From the NCBI GenBank assembly GCA_018365265.1, contig JAGZKI010000002.1, positions 11,287 to 75,286 of the forward strand: a DNA stretch of 64,000 bases, in the 5' to 3' direction. The stretch comes from Streptococcus parasanguinis (GTDB lineage: Bacteria; Bacillota; Bacilli; Lactobacillales; Streptococcaceae). The notes below the pieces were generated by a model. The model saw only the letters and a list, made by a program, of their open reading frames with translations. It had not been told where the DNA came from and searched no databases. The translations under genes were made by a program, and so were the position numbers. Shown piece by piece: positions 21,401 through 31,705 of the stretch (the stretch's first letter is position 1; every line of letters starts with the position of its first letter).

Positions 21401-21449
21401 GAAATTACTGCAACAAACAGACAGTTTCAAAACGTCTATCTTTAAATAA
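15498..21449 (+). CDS. YSIRK-signal, LPXTG-anchored zinc metalloprotease, peptidase M26 family (ZmpC-like)
   Basis: A 1983-residue surface protease. I chose the ATG at 15498 over the in-frame upstream ATG because it follows AGGA and gives a proper YSIRK signal peptide (YSIRKLSVGVG, residues 14-24; cleavage near 45). LPQTG sits near the N terminus (100-104) with a hydrophobic stretch and basic residues, then another hydrophobic segment, the unusual layout of the IgA1 protease/ZmpB/ZmpC family. Next come a G5-like domain (about 250-325), five 27-residue repeats (338-467), two more G5-like domains (to about 630), GLUG-type beta-helix repeats (about 895-1040) and a C-terminal catalytic domain with HETTH (1649-1653) and a distal glutamate E1673 in IEAFAQGM. 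Relatives cleave host IgA1, matrix metalloprotease or mucin-type proteins; the ZmpC assignment rests on memory of the HETTH region, and the substrate is unknown. Confidence 0.88.
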   Translation: MKKAKQTFEKMTKYSIRKLSVGVGPVAIGAFLLGGTLLGARPVQADQVTLPANVHLGYVTEEELTAEEKAQVIHAIPEDYQNEDTFFLVYKKKEATQPVLPQTGSQEVAFFGLSIATASFAVLLLSKKHRKKVMAVLLIGAMGQSLLLPIEVAALQNQVLRAYNQNLSIASSKDLANGVIQIDGYDYIGYLRYPSVQQTSLQEPKAMQETKPSVEGTIKTSTGIPQVEAQARVTPEVAPAFPQVEKPSLEVSTEPVPFETVNQADPTLAKGQTKVLTAGQNGERTILTEVSVVDGQEVRRVVESKVTKEPVSQILAVGTKEDAQPIPQPSPSPVVTAKGTQEDGHVGEAPVQPENPAYTGVVEAKGTQEEGHVGEAPVQPENPAYTGVIEAKGTQEEGHVGEAPVQPENPAYTGVIEAKGTQEEGHVGEASVQPENPAYTGVIEAKGTQEEGHVGEAPIQPENPVYQLTEGTVTETETVILPYETEYVPDADRYTDEERILQKGEAGSQEIRRVYKTVNGEKVEPLSTTTETVKAPVTEKISRGTKAIEGQTEEVAFEEIPFKTVTEQDTTLLKGSETVSQAGKNGKKKISKVYKTIKGVKTADAPTVSEEVVEQAQDRIIKKGTKELDKPTLTLTQVDKEELKRSARASYHLDKPEGVTIKSIQAVLKKGDQVVNTFALSEADLAAALADLDYYKDYTLATIMVYDRGNGDEEEVLKEEPLRIDLKKVEIKNIKETSLISVDDQGLETDSSLLSETPSDVKPYYLKVTTHDNKVTKLAVDKIEEVTVDGTTLYKVTAKAPDLVQRTADNQFSEDYVHYIAKPKAHEGDVYYNFNELVKAIQANPTGTFKLGSNMNATNVPAAGKSYVTNAFKGILESTDGNTFAIHNITRPLFGNIEGGSVKNLLLENVNIDLPGTDRVAPIAGVIKNNATVENVKVTGSVVGNNDVAGIVNKIDGSGKVSNVAFIGKLHAAGNKGGYLAGVVGENWKGIVEKAYVDAEITGNKAKAAGLVYSSQNGANNHTVGKEGVLRNSVAKGSIELKEAVQSGGLLGTNWALGTIEDNITMMKVKTGEMVFGHSDIDADDYFTYSRTKRNYSVDGVSEGKKSFNNSRKIPSISLAEAEQKIEAMGITADKYTSSKPIEDTLNHLVSKDDQYKAITGYDATRELAYRNIAKLQPFYNKEWIVDQGNKLAATSPLLTKEVLSVTAMKGNDFVTELADADHILIHYADKTKDIFSISPKESKVKQVKEYSVAELGEVVYTPNMVDKDRSDLISAIVEKLSPVELQSDPIYTHLGRTGPNKVNAIKNLYLEESFQAVKDNLTHFVKQLVENQDHQLNTDEAAKRALIKKVDDNKAAVLLGLSYLNRYYGVKFDDVNLKQLMLFKPDFYGKNVDVLDRLIEIGSKEDYIKGTRTHDAFREVVAKSTLSGNLNDFLKYNMELFTSDRDLNDWFIKATKDNIYIVEPETTNPAFASAKHRAYEGLNNDVHGKMILPLLNLKDAHMFLISTYNTMAYSSFEKYGKNTEAERNAFKAEIDKVAKGQQNYLDFWSRLATDKVRNQLLKSNNMVPTPVLDNQNYKGISTDRYGHTNSGKDVAPIRELYGPTDRYHATDWRMGAVARIYGNPYKDDSVFFMVTDMISDFGVSAFTHETTHVNDRMVYLGGWRHREGTDIEAFAQGMLQTPSVSNPNGEYKALGLNMAYERPNDGNQWYNTNPNDLTSRDEIDRYMKGYNDTLMLLDYLEGEAVLNKGSQDLNNAWFKKVDKQYRGANTKNQFDKVRPLSDEEKAITLHSVDDLITNNFMTNRGPGNGVYNPSDFGSAYVTVPMMTGIYGGNTSEGAPGAMSFKHNTFRIWGYYGYEKGFLGYASNKYKQESKQAGHATLGDDYIIQKISDGTFSTLEDWKKAYFNEVVTSAKNGLQAIEVDGTTYSTYDDLKQAFATAVEKDQASLKNGSVKFDNTLALKEKIFKKLLQQTDSFKTSIFK
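16509..16895 (+). repeat. 81-bp tandem repeat array in the M26 protease gene
   Basis: Five head-to-tail copies of an 81-base unit coding for KGTQEEGHVGEAP followed by VQPENPAYTGVIEA-like residues. Units 2-4 are nearly identical at the DNA level; the first has ED for EE and the last diverges after PENP. In-frame unit length means copy number can change without breaking the gene. Confidence 0.95.
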
Positions 21450-21456
21450 TCGAATT

Positions 21457-21486
21457 CTCTCATCTGCTGAGCAGGTGAGAGTTTTT
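21457..21486 (+). terminator. Rho-independent terminator after the M26 protease gene
   Basis: CTCTCATCTGC pairs with GCAGGTGAGAG (one T-G) around TGA, followed by T6. Confidence 0.92.
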
Positions 21487-21615
21487 TAGAAGAAAAAATG
21501 AATAGAGGTGGACAAAGCGTCTAAAAATTAAAAGAAATCAATCGTAGATAGGAAAAATTATCATATTAAAAAAATAACGTAATTTCACTAAAACGCTTAC
21601 TTTTATAGGAAATAT

Positions 21616-21644
21616 TTGACTATTATATCTTTTAGGAGTAAACT
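21616..21644 (+). promoter_or_regulatory. promoter of the atp operon
   Basis: TTGACT (21616-21621), 17-base spacer, TAAACT (21639-21644), 34 bases upstream of atpE. Confidence 0.6.
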
Positions 21645-21677
21645 AAGGAGGTAAAATTTATAAAAGGAGAATTCATC

Positions 21678-21878
21678 ATGAATTTAACATTTTTAGGTCT
21701 TTGTTTAGCCTGCTTTGGTGTATCACTGGCAGAAGGTTTGATGATGAGCAGCCTATTGAAATCTGCGTCTCGTCAACCAGAAATTATTGGTCAATTGCGT
21801 AGCCTCTTGATTCTTGGTGTTGCCTTTGTCGAAGGTACTTTCTTCGTAACCTTGGTTATGGCCTTCATTATCAAATAA
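21678..21878 (+). CDS. atpE: F1Fo ATP synthase subunit c
   Basis: Rotor ring subunit of the membrane Fo sector; in streptococci the enzyme chiefly pumps protons out using ATP. At 66 residues it is the short streptococcal form: two helices joined by a polar loop with the conserved ARQP-like SRQPE, and the proton-carrying carboxylate E52 in [10 protein letters not shown]. Start follows AAAAGGAG. First gene of atpEBFHAGDC. Confidence 0.97.
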   Translation: MNLTFLGLCLACFGVSLAEGLMMSSLLKSASRQPEIIGQLRSLLILGVAFVEGTFFVTLVMAFIIK

Positions 21879-21911
21879 GCACTTCTATTTTAGAAAAGGA
21901 GGTGTCAAAAC

Positions 21912-22625
21912 TTGGAAGAAAGTATCACTCCAACGATAACTCTTGGACCTGTAACTTTTAATTTGACCCTACTTGCTATGACCCTGATTTCTGTTTTCGC
22001 CGTTTTTGGCTTCATTTATTGGGCCAGTCGAAAAATGTCGATCCGACCAAAAGGCAAACAAAATGTGCTGGAATACGCATATGACTTTGTCGTAGGCTTT
22101 ACAAAAGGAAATATTGGGGAACATTACATAAAGGACTATTCCTTGTTCTTGTTTGTTCTTTTCCTCTTTCTTTTAGTAGCCAATAACATTGGATTGATGG
22201 CTAAAATCGAAACGACCAATGGTTACAATTTGTGGACATCACCAACCGCTAACCTGGGTTATGACTTTGCCTTTTCATTTTTGATCACCTTAATCGCCCA
22301 TGTAGAAGGAATTCGCAGACGTGGTGTGAAGGAATATTTAAAGGCTTTTGTGACACCCGGATTTATGACCCCCATGAATATTTTGGAAGAATTAACGAAC
22401 TTTGCCTCCTTGGCACTTCGGATCTTCGGAAATATCTTTGCGGGTGAGGTACTAGCAAGCTTGCTTGTGACTTTGTCGCATCAAGCTGTTTATTGGTATC
22501 CATTTGCCTTTATTGGAAGCATGGCGTGGACAGCGTTTTCGATTTTCATTTCATGTATCCAAGCCTATGTGTTTACCATGTTGTCATCAATTTATATTGG
22601 TAAGAAAATTAATGGTGAAGAGTAA
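21912..22625 (+). CDS. atpB: F1Fo ATP synthase subunit a
   Basis: Stator channel subunit. The 237-residue membrane protein has about five to six hydrophobic helices and the essential arginine in [14 protein letters not shown]. Start is TTG at 21912, placed by the strong AAAAGGAGG ten bases upstream; no ATG is better placed. The rare start may tune subunit a below the multicopy subunit c. Confidence 0.96.
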   Translation: MEESITPTITLGPVTFNLTLLAMTLISVFAVFGFIYWASRKMSIRPKGKQNVLEYAYDFVVGFTKGNIGEHYIKDYSLFLFVLFLFLLVANNIGLMAKIETTNGYNLWTSPTANLGYDFAFSFLITLIAHVEGIRRRGVKEYLKAFVTPGFMTPMNILEELTNFASLALRIFGNIFAGEVLASLLVTLSHQAVYWYPFAFIGSMAWTAFSIFISCIQAYVFTMLSSIYIGKKINGEE

Positions 22626-22644
22626 GTAGAGGAGGAGTAGAAGA

Positions 22645-23139
22645 ATGCATGTATCAATGAGTGAAATTATTGGTAACTTTATTCTCATTGCTGGTTCCTT
22701 CCTATTATTAATCTTTTTAATAAAGAAATTTGCATGGAACAATATCAATGGAATTTTAGAAGCGCGTGCCAAAAAGATTACAGATGATATTGATGGAGCA
22801 GAATCAGCTCGTCAAAAAGCTGAGGAACTAGCAAGTAAACGTGAAGAAGAGTTGGTAGGTAGCCGCAAAGAAGCTGCGTCTATCGTCGAAAATGCAAAGG
22901 AAACTGCAGAAAAGAATAAATCTCAGATCCTTTCAGAAGCCACTCAAGAAGCAGTACGTTTGAAAGAAAAAGCACAACAAGAAATTGCGCATAACAAAGA
23001 AGAAGCATTGAACAGTATCAAAGGTGATGTGGCAGATCTCACTGTCAATCTTGCCAGCAAATTGTTGAGCCAACAGCTGGATGCTGAAGGTCAACGCCAA
23101 CTGATCGATCGCTATCTTGATGAATTAGGAGAAGCCTAA
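22645..23139 (+). CDS. atpF: F1Fo ATP synthase subunit b
   Basis: Peripheral stalk. One N-terminal membrane helix (residues about 8-26, [19 protein letters not shown]) followed by a long charged coiled coil rich in Ala, Glu, Lys and Gln. The 164-residue length is normal. Start follows AGAGGAGGAG. The TAA overlaps the atpH ATG (TAATGG). Confidence 0.96.
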   Translation: MHVSMSEIIGNFILIAGSFLLLIFLIKKFAWNNINGILEARAKKITDDIDGAESARQKAEELASKREEELVGSRKEAASIVENAKETAEKNKSQILSEATQEAVRLKEKAQQEIAHNKEEALNSIKGDVADLTVNLASKLLSQQLDAEGQRQLIDRYLDELGEA

Positions 23140-23675
23140 TGGACAAAAAGCAACTGATGGTGATTGAGAAATATACCCAGCCTTTTGTTCAATTGGTCTT
23201 TGAAAAAGGAGAACAAGACCTAGTCTTTGAAAAATTGATCCAAATCAAGGGGATTTTTGAAGAGACTGGACTTGCTAACTTCTTAGCTCATATCGGTGTA
23301 GAGGATGAAGAGAAAGCAAAAAGTCTCAGACTTTTTCAACCCTCTGATTCACAATTACTCGACCATTTGATTGAAGTGGTTATTCTCAATCATCGTGAAG
23401 CCTTATTTTATGACATTGTAACGATTTGTTTGGATCAGATTCAACTGTTGAGCAACGCTTTTGTCGTCACTGTTACGACGGTTGCTGGTTTGGATCCTGT
23501 TCAAGAGCAAAAGCTAATCCCCATTATCGAAAGAAAATTTGGGATTCAAGTTCGCTCAATCCAACAAAAGATCGATCCAGATTTAATTGGTGGCTTTGTC
23601 GTGACAGCCAATCATAAAACGTTGGATACCAGTCTCAAACACCAATTGCAAGTTATAAAATCTAAATTGAAATAG
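23139..23675 (+). CDS. atpH: F1Fo ATP synthase subunit delta
   Basis: Joins F1 to the peripheral stalk. The 178-residue protein has the helical N-terminal domain and the C-terminal segment IQQKIDPDLIGGFVV typical of OSCP/delta. It overlaps atpF by one base and lies 15 bases before atpA. Confidence 0.95.
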   Translation: MDKKQLMVIEKYTQPFVQLVFEKGEQDLVFEKLIQIKGIFEETGLANFLAHIGVEDEEKAKSLRLFQPSDSQLLDHLIEVVILNHREALFYDIVTICLDQIQLLSNAFVVTVTTVAGLDPVQEQKLIPIIERKFGIQVRSIQQKIDPDLIGGFVVTANHKTLDTSLKHQLQVIKSKLK

Positions 23676-23687
23676 AAAGTGGTGTGA

Positions 23688-25196
<1,509 letters not shown>

Positions 25197-25211
25197 AAAT
25201 AGGAGTGGAAG

Positions 25212-26093
25212 ATGGCAGTTTCATTAAATGATATAAAAAATAAAATTGCATCCACTAAAAATACTAGTCAAATTACCAATGCCATGCAGATGGTGTCTGC
25301 TGCTAAACTCGGAAAATCTGAGCAAGCAGCCAAGGATTTTCAGGTTTATGCCGCTAAGGTACGTAAGTTACTAACAGACTTGCTCCATGGACATGAAACA
25401 GAAAATGCTAAGTCCCATCCCATGTTGGTGAGTCGGCCGGTAAAAAAGACAGCTTATATCGTGATTACATCCGATCGTGGTTTGGTCGGAGGCTACAATG
25501 CCTCCATCCTTAAAACCATGATGGAAATGAAGGCAGAATACCATCCAACTGGAGATGACTTTGAAGTGATCTGTATTGGAAGTGTCGGGGCGGATTTCTT
25601 CCGTGCCCGTGGGATTCAGCCGGTTTATGAATTGCGTGGTTTGCCTGATCAACCTAGCTTTAAGGAAGTTCGTACGATCATTTCGAAAACAGTCCAAATG
25701 TATCAGGAAGGCTTGTTTGATGAGTTGTACGTCTGTTACAACCATCACGTCAACAGTTTGACTAGTCAAATGCGGGTAGAACAGATGCTTCCGATTATTG
25801 ATTTGGACCCCAATGAAGCAGATGAGGATTATGTATTGAATCTAGAATTGGAATCTAGTCGAGATGCCATTTTGGATCAATTGCTCCCTCAATTTGCTGA
25901 AAGCATGATCTATGGTGCCATTATTGATGCTAAAACAGCTGAAAATGCTGCGGGGATGATGGCCATGCAAACTGCAACAGACAATGCCAAGAAAGTCATT
26001 GATGAATTAACGATTCAATACAACCGTGCTCGTCAAGCAGCGATTACGCAAGAAATTACCGAAATCGTTGCAGGTGCTAGCGCCCTTGAATAG
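25212..26093 (+). CDS. atpG: F1Fo ATP synthase subunit gamma
   Basis: Central rotating shaft. The 293-residue product shows the N-terminal [20 protein letters not shown] helix and C-terminal [19 protein letters not shown] helix that form the shaft, with a [11 protein letters not shown] core motif. Start ATG after AGGAGTGG. Followed by an 85-base gap before atpD, the longest inside the operon. Confidence 0.97.
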   Translation: MAVSLNDIKNKIASTKNTSQITNAMQMVSAAKLGKSEQAAKDFQVYAAKVRKLLTDLLHGHETENAKSHPMLVSRPVKKTAYIVITSDRGLVGGYNASILKTMMEMKAEYHPTGDDFEVICIGSVGADFFRARGIQPVYELRGLPDQPSFKEVRTIISKTVQMYQEGLFDELYVCYNHHVNSLTSQMRVEQMLPIIDLDPNEADEDYVLNLELESSRDAILDQLLPQFAESMIYGAIIDAKTAENAAGMMAMQTATDNAKKVIDELTIQYNRARQAAITQEITEIVAGASALE

Positions 26094-26125
26094 TTGTCGG
26101 ATACAATTTTAAATACAAAAACAGA

Positions 26126-26149
26126 TGCTCGAAAGAGAATTTTTGAGCA
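26126..26149 (+). other. hairpin between atpG and atpD
   Basis: TGCTCGAAA pairs with TTTTGAGCA (one G-T) around GAGAAT. No T run follows, so it is probably an RNA stability or processing element rather than a terminator. Confidence 0.45.
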
Positions 26150-26169
26150 GTAGAAATTACTTAGAATAG

Positions 26170-27585
<1,416 letters not shown>

Positions 27586-27598
27586 GAAGAGGTGAAAG

Positions 27599-28018
27599 AT
27601 GAGTCAAATGAACGTCCAAATCGTTACACCGGATGGACTGGTTTATGATCATCATGCCGCATTTGTATCTGTCAAGACAATTGATGGTGAATTAGGGATT
27701 TTACCTCATCATATCAATACCATTGCGGTTTTGGCTGTAGACCAAGTAAAGGTTCGTCGTGTCGACGATGACAAACATATTGATTGGATTGCAGTCAATG
27801 GGGGGATTATCGAAGTAGCTGATAATGTCATTACCATTGTTGCCGATTCTGCCGAACGTGCTCGAGATATCGACATTAGTCGTGCAGAACGTGCCAAACT
27901 GCGAGCTGAAAAAGCGATTGAAGAAGCCAAAGATCAGCATTCGGTTGATATGGAACGTCGTGCTAAAATTGCTCTTCAACGCGCCATTAACCGGATTAAT
28001 GTCGGAAATCGTTTATAA
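27599..28018 (+). CDS. atpC: F1Fo ATP synthase subunit epsilon
   Basis: Regulatory central-stalk subunit. 139 residues: N-terminal beta sandwich ([31 protein letters not shown]) and C-terminal two-helix domain. Start ATG behind AGAGGTG. Last gene of the operon, followed by a terminator. Confidence 0.97.
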   Translation: MSQMNVQIVTPDGLVYDHHAAFVSVKTIDGELGILPHHINTIAVLAVDQVKVRRVDDDKHIDWIAVNGGIIEVADNVITIVADSAERARDIDISRAERAKLRAEKAIEEAKDQHSVDMERRAKIALQRAINRINVGNRL

Positions 28019-28027
28019 GATATTCAA

Positions 28028-28061
28028 AATAAGGTGGAGGTTTTGTCCTCACCTTATTTTT
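28028..28061 (+). terminator. Rho-independent terminator of the atp operon
   Basis: AATAAGGT and ACCTTATT, then GAGG and CCTC (one bulged G), around TTTTGT, followed by TTTT. Ten bases after the atpC stop. Confidence 0.85.
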
Positions 28062-28100
28062 GTTGGGAGAGAATCAAAAGAAGAAAGTACGGACCAAATA

Positions 28101-28109
28101 TGGTATAAT
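28101..28109 (+). promoter_or_regulatory. extended -10 promoter of the DUF1146 gene
   Basis: TGG at 28101-28103 directly followed by TATAAT (28104-28109). The ATG at 28116 lies six bases after the -10, so the expected transcription start falls on or next to the start codon. Confidence 0.75.
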
Positions 28110-28115
28110 AGCTGT

Positions 28116-28346
28116 ATGATTCAAATGATTTTTAATCTTTCAAGCCATCTATTGTTTATCTTTTTTGCCTATTACCTATTGATGAACTTGGTTCAATGGG
28201 AAAAGTTTTTAAAAGTAAGTGCTGAAAATGCAGTTAAAATCCGTTTTTTGATCTTGATGATCAGCGTTGGAATAGGCTATCTAGCAAGCTCATTTTTTAT
28301 CAGTGTCTATGAGATGAGTCGGCAGATTTTTATTGGCCAATTCTAG
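28116..28346 (+). CDS. DUF1146 family small membrane protein
   Basis: A 76-residue protein with two hydrophobic segments (IFNLSSHLLFIFFAYYLLM and FLILMISVGIGYLASSFFI), matching the DUF1146 (YwzB-like) family found between atpC and murA in Firmicutes. Function unknown. I start at the ATG 28116 because the promoter -10 ends only six bases before it; there is no ribosome binding site, and the alternative ATG at 28125 has none either, so the mRNA looks leaderless. The longer in-frame stretch reaching back into atpC is a shadow. Confidence 0.85.
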   Translation: MIQMIFNLSSHLLFIFFAYYLLMNLVQWEKFLKVSAENAVKIRFLILMISVGIGYLASSFFISVYEMSRQIFIGQF

Positions 28347-28365
28347 CCACATTTTATAAAAAATA

Positions 28366-28374
28366 TGGTATGAT
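28366..28374 (+). promoter_or_regulatory. extended -10 promoter of murA
   Basis: TGG followed by TATGAT (28369-28374), about 38 bases upstream of the murA ATG. Confidence 0.6.
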
Positions 28375-28412
28375 AGAAAGCGTGACTTTAAGAAATTGGA
28401 GAACAATCCCGT

Positions 28413-29696
28413 ATGGAAAAAATAATCGTTAATGGTGGTCATAATCGACTGGTTGGAACCGTCAAAATCGAAGGAGCAAAAAATGCTGTCCTTCCTCTTC
28501 TTGCTGCAACAGTTCTAGCAAGCGAGGGCGTGACAACCTTGAAAAATGTACCTGTTTTATCAGATGTCTTTACAATGAACAATGTTGTTCGTGGGTTGAA
28601 TGCACAAGTAACCTTCAATGAAGAAGACAATACGGTTGTCGTAGATGCGCAAGCAAAATTATCAGAGGAAGCACCTTATAAGTATGTGAGCAAGATGCGT
28701 GCTTCTATCGTTGTCCTAGGTCCTGTCTTGGCACGCAATGGCCATGCTAAAGTTTCCATGCCTGGAGGCTGTACGATCGGTAGTCGTCCGATTGACCTCC
28801 ACCTGAAAGGTCTGGAAGCTATGGGAGCTGAAATTACCCAAACAGCCGGCTATATTGAAGCAAAAGCAGATCGTCTCAAGGGAGCACACATCTATATGGA
28901 CTTCCCATCAGTAGGGGCGACACAAAATATTATAATGGCGGCAACCTTGGCAGATGGAGTTACTGTGATTGAAAATGCAGCTCGGGAACCTGAAATTGTT
29001 GACCTAGCACTCTTGCTGAATAAAATGGGGGCTAATGTTAAGGGGGCAGGAACTGAGACCTTGACCATTGTTGGTGTGGAGAGCTTGCATGGGGCAAACC
29101 ACAATGTTGTGCAAGACCGCATCGAGGCCGGAACCTTTATGATTGGGGCAGCCATGACTGGTGGAGATGTCTTGATCGAAGATGCCATTTGGGAACACAA
29201 CCGTCCGCTTCTATCTAAGATGCAGGAGATGGGTGTAACGGTAACCGAAGAAGAAAATGGAATTCGGATTCAATCGGATATCAGTAAGCTCCGTCCAGTG
29301 ACGGTTAAAACCCTTCCCTATCCAGGATTCCCAACCGATATGCAGGCTCAATTCACAGCCTTGATGGCCATGGCTAAAGGTGAGTCTACCATGATTGAAA
29401 CGGTTTTTGAGAATCGCTTCCAGCATTTGGAAGAAATGCGTCGGATGGGCGTTCACTCAGACATTATGCGGGATACAGCTCGTATCGTTGGAGGGGAAAG
29501 CTTCCAAGGTGCAGAGGTCATGTCGACCGATTTACGAGCAAGTGCAACCTTGGTCTTGATGGGCTTGGTAGCAGAAGGAGAGACGAAAGTCAGCAAATTA
29601 AGTCACTTAGATCGTGGTTATTATCAATTCCATGAGAAATTGGTGGCACTAGGTGCAGACGTGAAACGTGTAGAGGAAGAAGACGATGAAAACTAA
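28413..29696 (+). CDS. murA: UDP-N-acetylglucosamine 1-carboxyvinyltransferase
   Basis: First committed step of peptidoglycan precursor synthesis: adds enolpyruvate to UDP-GlcNAc; fosfomycin target. The active-site cysteine is present (C120 in [11 protein letters not shown]), along with the N-terminal [23 protein letters not shown] motif and the [15 protein letters not shown] segment. 427 residues, normal. Streptococci carry two MurA paralogues; I cannot say with certainty which this is. Overlaps the epuA start by 11 bases. Confidence 0.97.
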   Translation: MEKIIVNGGHNRLVGTVKIEGAKNAVLPLLAATVLASEGVTTLKNVPVLSDVFTMNNVVRGLNAQVTFNEEDNTVVVDAQAKLSEEAPYKYVSKMRASIVVLGPVLARNGHAKVSMPGGCTIGSRPIDLHLKGLEAMGAEITQTAGYIEAKADRLKGAHIYMDFPSVGATQNIIMAATLADGVTVIENAAREPEIVDLALLLNKMGANVKGAGTETLTIVGVESLHGANHNVVQDRIEAGTFMIGAAMTGGDVLIEDAIWEHNRPLLSKMQEMGVTVTEEENGIRIQSDISKLRPVTVKTLPYPGFPTDMQAQFTALMAMAKGESTMIETVFENRFQHLEEMRRMGVHSDIMRDTARIVGGESFQGAEVMSTDLRASATLVLMGLVAEGETKVSKLSHLDRGYYQFHEKLVALGADVKRVEEEDDEN

Positions 29697-29874
29697 TCTT
29701 CGCTATGTTGGAAAACAGCTAGGAATTGTCCTCCTGTTGGCTGTGATTGGAATCATCATTTTTGCAGTTGGTTTGGTCATTGGCTATGGAGTGATTGGAG
29801 ATGGAAAAAATCCATGGTCCATTCTCTCTCCGGACACTTGGTCAGAGATCATTGGAAAGCTAACAGGCAAATAA
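29686..29874 (+). CDS. epuA: EpuA-like small membrane protein (annotated in relatives as RNA polymerase subunit beta-related)
   Basis: 62 residues with one strong membrane segment ([27 protein letters not shown]) and a [16 protein letters not shown] tail. The place between murA and endA, and the sequence type, match pneumococcal epuA, the small gene just upstream of endA. Its start overlaps the end of murA by 11 bases, so it is translationally coupled. Function is not established. Confidence 0.85.
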   Translation: MKTNLRYVGKQLGIVLLLAVIGIIIFAVGLVIGYGVIGDGKNPWSILSPDTWSEIIGKLTGK

Positions 29875-29901
29875 GCTTTTAACTAAAATTGAGTAAAAAG
29901 G

Positions 29902-29947
29902 AGAGCAGCGAATCGAGTCAATGACCCATCTAGCGCTGCTCTTTTTT
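29902..29947 (+). terminator. terminator-like hairpin just upstream of endA
   Basis: AGAGCAGCG (29902-29910) pairs perfectly with CGCTGCTCT (29934-29942) and is followed by T6. It ends 11 bases before the endA ATG, so the T run abuts the ribosome binding site. It should cut most murA-epuA readthrough into endA. Confidence 0.8.
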
Positions 29948-29957
29948 GGAGAGAGAT

Positions 29958-30797
29958 ATGGCAAAACAAACAGTAAGCAAAAGAACCAAACAAACCCTAG
30001 CCGGTTTTGTGGTGGCAACGGCCCTAGCTATTGGGGGTTATTATTTTAATCAACCGACGGTTAAAGAAGCGACAGATCAGGTTGTTTCGGTGGTGACTAG
30101 TAGCCAACAAGAAACACCTAGTAAAGAGTTAGCTAGCTCTGTACTAACGAAATCTGCCCGTTCACAATTAGGAAATGACTTGGAATGGAATGGTGCTGGA
30201 GCATTTGTCGTTAAGGGAAATCGAACAGATCTGGATGCCAGTGTGGCTAGTCAACCCTATGCGGATAACAAGACAAAAGAAGTGAATGGAAAGACCGTAC
30301 CGACGGTTGCGAACGCTATTATGACCAAGGCGACTCGTCAGTACAGAGATCGCGATGCAACAGGAAGTGGCCTAACCGATTGGAAACCTGCAGGTTGGCA
30401 TCAGATTCATAATCTGTCAGGCGAGTACGACCATGCTGTGGATAGAGGTCATCTATTGGGTTACGCCTTGATTGGCAATCTCAAAGGCTTTGACGCTTCT
30501 ACTAGCAATCCCAAAAATATCGCCGTGCAAACGGCTTGGTCCAATCAAGCCAATGATCCTCATTCCACTGGTCAAAACTACTATGAGACCCTGGTTCGAA
30601 AAGCCCTAGATAAGAACAAGCAGGTCCGCTATCGGGTCACTTTGATCTACAATCAGCCGGAAGATCTGATTCCTTTAGGTTCTCAGATCGAAGCCAAATC
30701 GAGTGACGGGACTCTTGAGTTCAATGTCTTTGTTCCTAATGTTCAAAGTGGAATGAGCCTGGATTACCAGACAGGAAAAGTAACCGTTCATCAATAA
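29958..30797 (+). CDS. endA: DNA-entry nuclease, membrane anchored
   Basis: Non-specific beta-beta-alpha-metal nuclease that degrades one strand of incoming DNA during competence and also cuts extracellular DNA such as neutrophil traps. ATG 29958 follows GGAGAGAGAT and yields 279 residues; an upstream in-frame ATG lies within the terminator tail and is less likely. One N-terminal membrane anchor ([18 protein letters not shown]) precedes the nuclease domain with the DRGH motif (D162-H165, catalytic H165) and the asparagine-rich [14 protein letters not shown] metal-site region. All key residues are intact. Confidence 0.96.
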   Translation: MAKQTVSKRTKQTLAGFVVATALAIGGYYFNQPTVKEATDQVVSVVTSSQQETPSKELASSVLTKSARSQLGNDLEWNGAGAFVVKGNRTDLDASVASQPYADNKTKEVNGKTVPTVANAIMTKATRQYRDRDATGSGLTDWKPAGWHQIHNLSGEYDHAVDRGHLLGYALIGNLKGFDASTSNPKNIAVQTAWSNQANDPHSTGQNYYETLVRKALDKNKQVRYRVTLIYNQPEDLIPLGSQIEAKSSDGTLEFNVFVPNVQSGMSLDYQTGKVTVHQ

Positions 30798-30838
30798 GCC
30801 AGAAAGCATAGCTATTTAAGTTTTTTTTAAGAATGGAG

Positions 30839-30847
30839 TGTTACAAT
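30839..30847 (+). promoter_or_regulatory. extended -10 promoter of the matrixin gene
   Basis: TGT followed by TACAAT (30842-30847), 31 bases upstream of the ATG. The poly-T at 30821-30828 may serve as a weak -35 region. Confidence 0.5.
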
Positions 30848-30878
30848 GGCATACCTTCTTTAAGAGAAAGGAGAATGT

Positions 30879-31601
30879 ATGAGAACCATTTTTCGATTTT
30901 TCAGAGGAATCCTTCGCATGGCTTGGAGTCTTTTTTGGGGATTTTTCTGGACCATTGCCATCAGTTTTCTCGTCCTAGTGGGGATCATCTATTTCACAGA
31001 TTCTCCTAGTTCTGGTATGGATGGATTTGGACGAGCTGCCCAAAAGGTTGTCTATCAAGTCGGCAATTTATTTGGTGATCAGGGCTTTGCATCGCGCTTT
31101 GGGATGACACCTAGCTCACAGACCACGCAGACGGACAATCATGAGCATAGTGGCGCTCGCTGGGAAAAAGCGGAAGCCACGGTCTATTTGGATCCCAATA
31201 TCAATCAAACCTTTATAAAAGCTTATCGGGATGCTATTGAGGCTTGGAACCAAACAGGCGCCTTTACCTTCAAGCTGGTTACAAATGAAAAAGAAGCTAA
31301 TGTGGTCTTGACGGAACTGGATAACGCATCGGTTTCTGCTGCTGGAGAGACTGCCTCTCAGACTAACCTCTTAACCAACCGGTTCACCCACATCACAGTG
31401 CGTCTCAATCGCCATTATCTTTTAAATTATGTCTATAACTATAGTTATGATCGGATTGTCAATACAGCTGAGCATGAGCTAGGCCATGCGATAGGGCTGG
31501 ACCACACTGATGGAGAATCGGTCATGCAACCGGCTGGTTCCTTCTACAGTATTCAGGATACAGATGTGGAAGCAGTTCGACAATTGTATAAGGAAGAATA
31601 A
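30879..31601 (+). CDS. membrane-anchored matrixin (M10-like) zinc metalloprotease
   Basis: 240 residues: a basic, aromatic N terminus and one membrane segment (about residues 13-38), a linker rich in Ser/Gln/Thr, and an extracellular metzincin domain. The zinc site HELGHAIGLDH has H199, E200, H203 and H209, followed by a Met-turn methionine M216 in ESVMQP, the full matrixin signature. A small domain without prodomain or hemopexin repeats. The substrate is unknown. It has its own promoter and terminator, so it is a separate unit downstream of endA. Confidence 0.9.
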   Translation: MRTIFRFFRGILRMAWSLFWGFFWTIAISFLVLVGIIYFTDSPSSGMDGFGRAAQKVVYQVGNLFGDQGFASRFGMTPSSQTTQTDNHEHSGARWEKAEATVYLDPNINQTFIKAYRDAIEAWNQTGAFTFKLVTNEKEANVVLTELDNASVSAAGETASQTNLLTNRFTHITVRLNRHYLLNYVYNYSYDRIVNTAEHELGHAIGLDHTDGESVMQPAGSFYSIQDTDVEAVRQLYKEE

Positions 31602-31623
31602 GTTTTAAAATACTTTCTAAAAG

Positions 31624-31655
31624 TTCTGAGCCTCAAGGGGCTCAGGATTTTTTTG
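31624..31655 (+). terminator. Rho-independent terminator of the matrixin gene
   Basis: CTGAGCC and GGCTCAG pair around TCAAGG, followed by GA and T7. Confidence 0.9.
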
Positions 31656-31705
31656 ATGGCTCGTCTTTTCTTGTTTAATCCGTAAAAAGATAGTAAAATA
31701 GGGAC

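Noticed and set aside
27825..28115. 5' extension of the DUF1146 reading frame into atpC
   Set aside because: The extension runs through the atpC coding region, the terminator and the promoter; only the part from 28116 looks like a protein of the family.
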